DNA of 64,000 bases from Lactobacillus crispatus (GTDB lineage Bacteria > Bacillota > Bacilli > Lactobacillales > Lactobacillaceae): contig NZ_CP072197.1 of assembly GCF_018987235.1 (NCBI RefSeq), positions 2,108,001 through 2,172,000 of the forward strand, in the 5' to 3' direction. This document shows, in pieces, positions 63,450 to 64,000 of the stretch (position 1 is its first letter; each line of letters starts with the position of its first letter). The notes under the pieces were generated by a model, which saw nothing but the letters and a program-made list of their open reading frames with translations, was not told where the DNA came from and did not search any database. Position numbers and translations under genes: made by a program.

Positions 63450-64000
63450 ATGCATTTTTTAGGACAACTTATCTTAATCCTCTTAACTACAGTTTTGCTG
63501 GGGCAATTATTCGCCCGCTTCAATATGCCTGCAGTTATTGGACAACTATTATCAGGAATTTTACTGGGACCAGCTATCTTAAATTGGGTTAAGCCAAATG
63601 ATATCATCAGTCTATTCTCCGAGTTCGGGGTTATTCTGCTGATGTTCTTAGCTGGGCTTGAGAGCGATCTAGATTTATTAAAAAAATACTTCAAGCTAAG
63701 CTTTACTGTCGCCACAGTCGGCGTTATCCTCCCCGTTGTTTTCATGGGCTTAGCCAGTTACTTCTTTGGCATGCGCCCTCTTGAAGCACTCTTTATCGGG
63801 ATTGTCTTTGCAGCAACTAGCGTTTCTATCTCCGTTGTGGTGCTGCAAGAAGCACACCAACTGCACACCCGTGCCGGCACAGCCATTTTAGGTGCTGCCG
63901 TAGTTGACGATATCTTAGCCGTGGTTGTTCTGAGTCTATTCACTACATTCAGTCATAAAGGTGGCAAGAGCGGCTTAACTAATAACTTTTTGCTTAATAT
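63450..64000 (+). CDS. CPA2-type cation:proton antiporter (C-terminus beyond window)
   Basis: About 183 residues are visible from ATG 63450 (Shine-Dalgarno AGAAGGGG). They contain MPAVIGQLLSGILLGPAILN, FGVILLMFLAGLESDLDLLK and GAAVVDDILAVVVLSLF with the paired Asp of Kef/NapA-type antiporters. Family members exchange Na+ or K+ for H+ across the membrane. The ion and any C-terminal RCK domain are outside the view. Confidence 0.92.
   Translation, partial: MHFLGQLILILLTTVLLGQLFARFNMPAVIGQLLSGILLGPAILNWVKPNDIISLFSEFGVILLMFLAGLESDLDLLKKYFKLSFTVATVGVILPVVFMGLASYFFGMRPLEALFIGIVFAATSVSISVVVLQEAHQLHTRAGTAILGAAVVDDILAVVVLSLFTTFSHKGGKSGLTNNFLLN

Overview
The window is low-GC Firmicute DNA from a Lactobacillus, most likely of the acidophilus/crispatus/helveticus group. 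The evidence is AT-rich coding, a GH25 muramidase ending in an S-layer-type SLAP cell-wall module, a T-box controlled asnA, a CIRCE-controlled clpL-type gene, a dltXABCD operon, and IS982- and IS256-family insertion sequences typical of these lactobacilli. I cannot fix the species from the sequence alone.

Layout. 1-4.1 kb: glycerol kinase, a tyrosine phosphatase and a LacI-type regulator (minus strand), with a PdxK/ThiD-like kinase opposite. 4.1-14.2 kb is an accessory zone. It holds small membrane proteins, two Rgg-like regulators (one without a normal start codon), two adjacent toxin-antitoxin modules whose toxins are both damaged at the C-terminus, an MFS remnant, two identical IS982 copies plus a decayed relative, gatD, an NlpC/P60 hydrolase, and a 33-codon hydrophobic peptide divergent from the second Rgg-like gene. 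14.2-19.4 kb: three EamA transporters in tandem (the third decayed), two paralogous membrane proteins and a frameshifted YdcF-type gene. 19.4-22.4 kb: an ABC-F ATPase behind a leader peptide and attenuator, an Rpn-nuclease remnant and small membrane proteins. 22.5-29.2 kb is core metabolism: purB, purA, guaC, tRNA-Arg and tRNA-Pro, a MupG-like protein, and T-box plus asnA. 29.3-37.2 kb: three amino-acid permeases, a PuuD-like amidase, a secreted HNH-nuclease toxin gene (one in-frame stop) with a SUKH immunity gene, and an AAA ATPase. 37.3-45.5 kb: lepB, clpL, a DUF915 hydrolase, and a PTS EIIC gene hit twice by the same IS256-type element. 45.5-52.8 kb: an ABC exporter with an FtsX-type permease, a small RHH protein, a flippase, the GH25 muramidase and a DUF975 protein. 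53.1-58.6 kb: the dlt operon with a trailing serine hydrolase. 58.7-64 kb: a beta-propeller-like exported protein, two tandem small-RNA-like units, a CBS-domain protein, a P1B-type metal ATPase and the start of a CPA2 antiporter.

How the genes work together. The dlt genes, GatD, NlpC/P60, GH25, MupG and LepB all act on the cell envelope. PurA, PurB and GuaC set adenine and guanine nucleotide balance, and AsnA supplies asparagine under tRNA-Asn control. Much of the rest is gene decay: both toxins, the HNH toxin, EIIC, one EamA, YdcF, an MFS protein and an Rpn protein are interrupted or truncated. Several have repairable single lesions, and I reconstructed the pre-insertion reading frames of yoeB and EIIC exactly.

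The most novel candidates are the tandem RNA units with CUCCUCC motifs at 60.3-60.7 kb, the secreted HNH toxin with SUKH immunity at 31.6-33.0 kb, the peptide next to the Rgg-like gene at 12.3 kb, the ABC-F attenuator, and an orphan small-RNA candidate at 52.9-53.0 kb.
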